Shown: positions 6,238 to 7,442 of the stretch, one piece after another
Layout: every line of letters starts with the position of its first letter
How positions within the stretch are numbered: position 1 is the stretch's first letter
NCBI GenBank assembly: GCA_023436515.1
Contig: JAEZIV010000163.1
Location: forward strand, 1 to 7,442
DNA: 7,442 bases
From: Bacillota bacterium
Lineage (GTDB): Bacteria > Bacillota > Clostridia > Acetivibrionales > DSM-1351
Reading direction: 5' to 3'
Notes under the pieces: generated by a model
Databases searched by the model: none
Told to the model about the DNA's origin: nothing
The model's input: the letters and a program-made list of their open reading frames with translations, nothing else
Made by a program: the position numbers and the translations under genes

Positions 6238-7281
6238 ATGAAAAGAGTAATTGGGTACATACTGACATTTGCAATGATACTGACAATGGGCTTAACAATT
6301 GGTGGACAGACATCGAAAGCGGCTACAAGTGCAACCATCAAGGTAGTAGTAAACGGAAAGAATATTAGCTTCCCGGACACACAGCCCTGTCTGGATGCAA
6401 ACAACAGAGTACAGGTACCGGTACGCTTTGTCAGTGAAGCACTTGGAGCTACCGTAACCTGGGTGGCAAGCAATAAATCAGTTGTATTGATAAAGGATAA
6501 AAATAAGGTAGTGCTATATGCAGATAAAAAAGACTACACCGTCAACGGTGTAAAGAAGACAATGGATACCATAGCCACAAATAAAAACGGGAGAATACTG
6601 GTACCGGTACGTTTTGTAAGTGAAGCCCTTGGAGCAGTAGTAACCTGGGACGGAAAAACACACACTGTAAACATATCAATAAAGGAAAACCAGAACTTTG
6701 GTGAGGAGCTGGGAACAAATCCAAAGCCTGACCGTGTTATAACACTTGAAGAAAAGAAAAGACTGAACTCATATGAAATAAATATTGGTGACGATAGTGG
6801 GTTGGGATTTACCAAACCGAATGAAGAATTTATTGAGGCAATGAAGGAGCTAGATGCATCTCGTATAACGGACTATATAGTATTTGCCACAGGTGCAATA
6901 GAGGGGCTTTGGAATGTCGACTATAGTAAGGGGGAAAAGGTGTTTAAGGATGCCATTAGACCTTTTGCATCAAGTGAAACGGTCCTTGATCGTTGGTGGA
7001 AAAGTAATAATGAGGATAAGGTCATAGTTAAAGGTAAATTCTACAGTGATACTTCAATGATGTATGAAGATGCTTCAGGCTCAGTCAGAGTAAGAGGTGT
7101 AATGCGATGCTATGTTACATCTTGTATAAATGTTGAAGAAGGATTTGGTAAAGGGGCAAAACTAAATACCTGGCTTGAAAAAGACTATGATGTAAGGATT
7201 GGCTATCTTGGAGGCCGTAAGTATTTTTTTCAGCAAGCTATTCCACTTAGTACAGTAAGATATATTGAAGGGGAGAGTTAG
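6238..7281 (+). CDS. Secreted protein with paired copper amine oxidase N-terminal (stalk) repeats
   Basis: A predicted exported protein of 347 residues. Residues 1-28 are a Sec signal peptide (MKRVIGYIL... ending GQTSKAA). Residues about 33-148 match the 'copper amine oxidase N-terminal' stalk domain: VVVNGKNISFPD, then two repeats RVQVPVRFVSEALGATVTW (57-75) and RILVPVRFVSEALGAVVTW (119-137). In clostridia this module is a surface stalk and does not imply oxidase activity; no amine oxidase catalytic domain is present. The C-terminal part (about 165-347) has mixed alpha/beta character with WWKSNN, two Cys (291, 296) and YLGGRKYFFQQ, and I do not recognise it. GAGGA (6223-6227) lies 10 nt before the ATG. 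It follows the lipoprotein by 170 bp with no clear terminator, so read-through is possible. A dead copy of its 5' end is at 2510. The reading frame may once have been longer (see 7259-7442). Confidence 0.88.
   Translation: MKRVIGYILTFAMILTMGLTIGGQTSKAATSATIKVVVNGKNISFPDTQPCLDANNRVQVPVRFVSEALGATVTWVASNKSVVLIKDKNKVVLYADKKDYTVNGVKKTMDTIATNKNGRILVPVRFVSEALGAVVTWDGKTHTVNISIKENQNFGEELGTNPKPDRVITLEEKKRLNSYEINIGDDSGLGFTKPNEEFIEAMKELDASRITDYIVFATGAIEGLWNVDYSKGEKVFKDAIRPFASSETVLDRWWKSNNEDKVIVKGKFYSDTSMMYEDASGSVRVRGVMRCYVTSCINVEEGFGKGAKLNTWLEKDYDVRIGYLGGRKYFFQQAIPLSTVRYIEGES
6415..6463 (+). repeat. First copy of the intragenic stalk repeat
   Basis: This 49-base segment matches 42 of 49 bases of 6601-6649 in the same gene and encodes VPVRFVSEALGATVTW. 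Both copies start with the 10-bp palindrome GTACCGGTAC, which follows from the Val-Pro-Val-Arg codons. The DNA-level similarity suggests recent duplication or gene conversion between the two repeats. Confidence 0.85.
6601..6649 (+). repeat. Second copy of the intragenic stalk repeat
   Basis: Partner of 6415-6463, encoding VPVRFVSEALGAVVTW. The two copies are 186 bases apart, an exact multiple of three, which fits an in-frame tandem domain duplication. Confidence 0.85.
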
Positions 7282-7442
7282 CAATTACATTGTTTTCCCG
7301 GTTAGCTCAAAGAAGGCAAGCGAGTACTCCTGTCTTCACTGGAAGACTCAGGGGTTTATTGTGACGGTATTCGATAAAAATGGTGATGTTGTTAAAGCAG
7401 ATAAATCAAAAATAAGTCCTAATCCGCCGCCCGGCGTATCAG
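7259..7442 (+). CDS. Open frame running off the window end; possible frameshifted continuation of the stalk protein or partial neighbour
   Basis: Directly after the stalk-gene stop, the +1 frame is open from 7259 to the window end (61 codons). It reads like real protein: NYIVFPVSSKKASEYSCLHW, then KTQGFIVTVFDKNGDVVKAD and a Pro-rich SPNPPPGVS. It has no ATG or GTG; the only candidate start, TTG at 7265, has no ribosome binding site. Removing one G from the GGGG at 7270-7273 would join it smoothly to the stalk protein (RYIEGRVSNYIVF). It may therefore be a real or sequencing-derived frameshift, a pseudogene tail, or chance. The Pro-rich end suggests a linker to another domain beyond the window. 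Confidence 0.4.
7326..7360 (+). terminator. Possible terminator hairpin after the stalk gene
   Basis: GTCTTC (7332-7337) and GAAGAC (7342-7347) form a perfect 6-bp stem with an ACTG loop. It is extended by ACTCCT (7326-7331) with AGGGGT (7350-7355), including one T-G wobble and a 2-nt bulge. The tail TTTATT is only moderately T-rich. It lies about 45 bp after the stop codon at 7281. It competes with the coding reading of the same bases in the open frame 7259-7442. Confidence 0.35.

Noticed and set aside
6238..6700. True copper amine oxidase enzyme
   Set aside because: Only the N-terminal stalk repeats are present. The large catalytic domain and its cofactor motif are absent in a 347-residue protein.

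Overview
The window looks like chromosomal DNA from a low-GC, Gram-positive, anaerobic Firmicute, most likely a clostridium of the Ruminiclostridium/Acetivibrio type. The reasons are AT-rich DNA, strong AAGGAGG-type ribosome binding sites, two lipoproteins with clostridial-style signal peptides, a methyl-accepting chemotaxis protein, and a secreted protein with the paired 'copper amine oxidase N-terminal' (stalk) repeats that are common in that group. The genus is an inference from gene content. No RNA gene, CRISPR array or intact mobile element was seen.

Layout. (1) Positions 2-574 hold the C-terminal signalling half of a chemotaxis receptor, closed by a good intrinsic terminator at 586-621. 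(2) Positions 770-1906, minus strand, encode a lipoprotein with a DUF5050-like propeller segment, convergent with the receptor gene. (3) Positions 1907-2726 form an 820-bp intergenic region. It holds an inverted repeat near the lipoprotein start, a GC-richer island at 2221-2330, a sigma-A-type promoter at 2358-2386, and the broken 5' end of a second stalk-domain gene at 2510-2608. (4) Positions 2727-4670 and 4691-6067 form a tight plus-strand pair: a 647-residue peptidoglycan-targeting M15 metallopeptidase with no Sec signal, and a 458-residue lipoprotein. (5) Positions 6238-7281 encode an intact secreted stalk-domain protein. After its stop a second reading frame stays open to the window end, as if the protein once continued or a neighbour is partial.

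The most interesting unit is the pair in (4). The peptidase starts with about 105 residues of charged helix ending in a YxxxE motif, which resembles a divergent WXG100-type type VII secretion module. This is followed by two peptidoglycan-binding-like domains, an M15 peptidase domain with its zinc ligands in place, and a third binding domain. Co-transcription with a surface lipoprotein suggests a wall-acting enzyme and a partner. That partner could be an anchor, a regulator or an immunity factor. This is inference, since no secretion machinery lies in the window.

The pair is bracketed by near-identical 75-bp direct repeats (2510-2584 and 6238-6312, 70 of 75 bases equal). These are the start of the stalk gene and its decayed copy. 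The arrangement points to tandem duplication or insertion at a stalk-gene locus, and gives a route for loss of the module by recombination.
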